From Sinorhizobium sp. A49 (GTDB lineage Bacteria > Pseudomonadota > Alphaproteobacteria > Rhizobiales > Rhizobiaceae), in NCBI RefSeq assembly GCF_002002725.1, contig NZ_MUNW01000033.1, positions 115,444 through 179,443 on the forward strand: DNA of 64,000 nt, in the 5' to 3' direction. The translations under genes and the position numbers were made by a program. Positions 62,458 to 64,000 of this stretch are shown in pieces; within the stretch, counting starts at the first letter, position 1, and each line of letters opens with the position of its first letter. The notes beneath the pieces were generated by a model. It had not been told where the DNA came from, searched no databases, and saw nothing but the letters and a program-made list of their open reading frames with translations.

Positions 62458-63528
62458 ATGATTTCATTTCCGCTGCGTTGGACGAGAGCTCACCGAGTGG
62501 TGGCGGCAAGCGCCTTGTTTCTTTTATCCTGGTCCTCGGTATCGCTTGCAACCGAGCAGGTTGTCATCGCTTCGACGGGCGGTGCCTACGACCGCGCGCT
62601 GAAGGCGGCTTGGTTCGATCCCTTCACAAAGGCGACCGGGATTGAGGTCGTGACGGTTGTTGCGACCAATGCTGAAATGCGGGCCAAGGTCGCGGCGATG
62701 GTGAAGACTGGGAATGTCACCTGGGATCTGTATCTCGACGGTGAGATCCAGGCGGCATCGACGGCCCACAAGGCGGTCACGGAGGACCTGACGGATTTCT
62801 GCAAACAGTTTGCCGGACGAAAAGATCTCGGCGTGAACGCTTGCGCTGCTGGCGGCGCGCTGTTGCAGTCGACAGCGACGTTGCTCGCCTATCGAACCGG
62901 CGATGGCGGACCGACACCTGAGACCTGGGCCGATATGTGGGATAGCAAGACCTTTTCCGGCGAGCGGGCATTTCCCAATTTCGACGACCCCTGGCGTGTG
63001 ATGGCAGCGGCGCTGCTTGCCGATGGCGTCAGCCGAGAAGAGCTGTTTCCGCTCGACGTGGAACGGGCGCTGAAAAAACTCGACGAAATCCGGCCCGCGG
63101 TCTCAGTCTGGTGGAAAACCGGCGATCAGAGTGTGCAAGGCTTTCGCAATGGCGACTATTCGATTGGGCAGATTTGGCTGACGCGCGCCAAGGCGATGCA
63201 GAACGAAGGTTTGCCGATTGGCTGGTCCTATAAGGCATCGTTTCTGGTCGGCGATCGCATTGCGCTCGTCAAAGGAGCAAAGAATCGTGACAACGCGCTA
63301 AAACTGATGGCGTTCTGGCTGAATTCGCCGGAGGCGCAGGCGATGACTTGCGAAGTGCTTTCGTGCACGCCGCCAAGCACCGACGCAATCGCCTTGATGT
63401 CGGAGGACGTGCGCAAGACGATGCCGCATGCGAACGAGGTTCGGGACTTTATGGTTGTCCCCGACGCTGAATGGATCAACGCCAATGCGGCGCAATTGCT
63501 GCAACGCTGGAACGAGTGGCTTCGCTAG
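62458..63528 (+). CDS. PotD-like periplasmic binding protein
   Basis: Extracellular solute-binding protein (SBP family 8-like) of 356 residues. The signal peptide lies at about residues 1-31 (SLATEQVV). The mature start VVIASTGGAYDRALKAAWFDPF and the WKTGDQSVQGFRNGDYSIGQIW segment fit the putrescine/spermidine-type fold. The acidic residues that bind polyamines cannot be confirmed here, so the ligand is open. It is the last gene of the importer operon. Confidence 0.93.
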   Translation: MISFPLRWTRAHRVVAASALFLLSWSSVSLATEQVVIASTGGAYDRALKAAWFDPFTKATGIEVVTVVATNAEMRAKVAAMVKTGNVTWDLYLDGEIQAASTAHKAVTEDLTDFCKQFAGRKDLGVNACAAGGALLQSTATLLAYRTGDGGPTPETWADMWDSKTFSGERAFPNFDDPWRVMAAALLADGVSREELFPLDVERALKKLDEIRPAVSVWWKTGDQSVQGFRNGDYSIGQIWLTRAKAMQNEGLPIGWSYKASFLVGDRIALVKGAKNRDNALKLMAFWLNSPEAQAMTCEVLSCTPPSTDAIALMSEDVRKTMPHANEVRDFMVVPDAEWINANAAQLLQRWNEWLR

Positions 63529-63987
63529 CCCATAACGATGAAAAAGCCGCAAGCATGAAACCGACAGCTCGGATCCTCCCGGGAAAGATCTGGGCTGTCG
63601 GAGCTGATAAAGGCACGCGCAAGCCGGAATACCTCCCCGTCTCATCCCATATGGCTCCTTGCGGCGGCTGCTCCCCCGGGTCTCGCGACACTCCAAAAGA
63701 CGCGCGATGCGGCGACAGGACACGTCACCTGCACAGCCGTGACGCCTTGATTATCGCGCCTGCGCGTCTCCATGCCAGAAATGCTCGACCTGACACGGCG
63801 AGTTTGGGTATCAGACTGATTTGTCTGCGACGACCCTGTGAACATTGTCGTCGCAGGTCGAAACGCCCAGACCAGCAGGATGCTCATCGAGACGAACAAC
63901 AAAGAGTCGTCCTTTGCGCATGATGCAGCCATCCAGCGGAACAAAACCGGCGCGGGATAAGTTGGCCTTCCAAATGAGGAGACCAAC
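63529..63987. other. Gap downstream of the importer operon
   Basis: About 460 bases without a supported gene. A perfect 9-bp inverted repeat CTGCGACGA / TCGTCGCAG (63825-63833 and 63848-63856) with a 14-base loop is the main structure. A 26-codon frame at 63880-63960 has only a cramped AGCAGG before its ATG and is not called. Longer minus-strand frames have no support. Confidence 0.4.
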
Positions 63988-64000
63988 ATGAGCACGATAC
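63988..64000 (+). CDS. Start of a gene cut by the window edge
   Basis: An ATG at 63988 with GAGGAG six bases upstream opens a frame reading MSTI before the window ends. The product cannot be told. Confidence 0.55.

Noticed and set aside
63642..63995. Minus-strand frame of 117 codons near the right edge
   Set aside because: No ribosome-binding site or family resemblance, and it overlaps the well-supported start at 63988.

Overview
The window is GC-rich and densely coded and reads as part of a large secondary replicon (megaplasmid or chromid) of a Rhizobiales bacterium close to Sinorhizobium/Ensifer. The main evidence is a succinoglycan (exo) cluster in the Sinorhizobium meliloti pSymB gene order. 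It is followed by a rhizobial conjugation system with an RctA-type repressor, and by pot-type ABC transport and catabolic genes. No tRNA, rRNA, CRISPR array, replication initiator, integrase or intact insertion sequence was recognised.

Layout. (1) 1-5056, minus strand: a Dpp/Opp-type ABC importer read as binding protein, two permeases, and a fused two-domain ATPase that runs off the left edge. (2) 5367-26613: succinoglycan genes exoB, Z, Q, F, Y, X, U, V, W, T, H, K, L, A, M, O, N, P. exoI, which lies between exoT and exoH in S. meliloti, is absent. (3) 26649-28617: a TrkH potassium transporter and a small HTH-like gene beside a nested inverted repeat. (4) 28869-36071: DNA processing for conjugation. 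A Ti-type relaxase-helicase TraA carries two tandem BID-like secretion domains, an oriT-like site lies just upstream of it, and traC, traD and traG are divergent. (5) 36081-38036: small plasmid accessory genes (48-aa protein, DUF2958, DUF736, a decayed DUF736-like remnant, dodecin). (6) 38383-48312, minus strand: a complete virB-type secretion operon headed by a TrbM-like gene and running virB1 to virB11. It is divergent from rctA (48384-48761).

(7) 48773-54596: an accessory block next to rctA. It holds an alpha-oxoamine synthase of the AONS/CqsA/LqsA fold with an overlapping DUF2218-like gene (tail to tail with rctA), two orphan winged-helix regulators with degenerate receiver domains, and several very small or secreted proteins. 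My best candidate for an undescribed system is that this block produces and senses a small molecule that controls RctA and conjugation. That is inference. (8) 54635-63528: a catabolic divergon. SDR, TPP-dependent enzyme and GSA-aminotransferase-like enzyme form one minus-strand operon. A GntR/FCD regulator and a PotABCD-like importer follow. Two matching TTTTGWTGCAACAAAA-type dyads lie in the operon promoter regions. A further gene starts at 63988 and is cut by the right edge.

How the parts work together: ExoN and ExoB supply UDP-glucose and UDP-galactose. ExoY starts the lipid-linked octasaccharide, ExoA/L/M/O/U/W extend it, ExoZ/H/V decorate it, ExoT/Q/P/F translocate, polymerise and export it, and ExoK trims it. 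TraA nicks at oriT, TraG (the VirD4-type coupling protein) docks the DNA-protein complex, and the VirB channel exports it, with RctA expected to repress. Coordinates rest on reading-frame continuity, motif recognition and ribosome-binding sites only. No database search was run.
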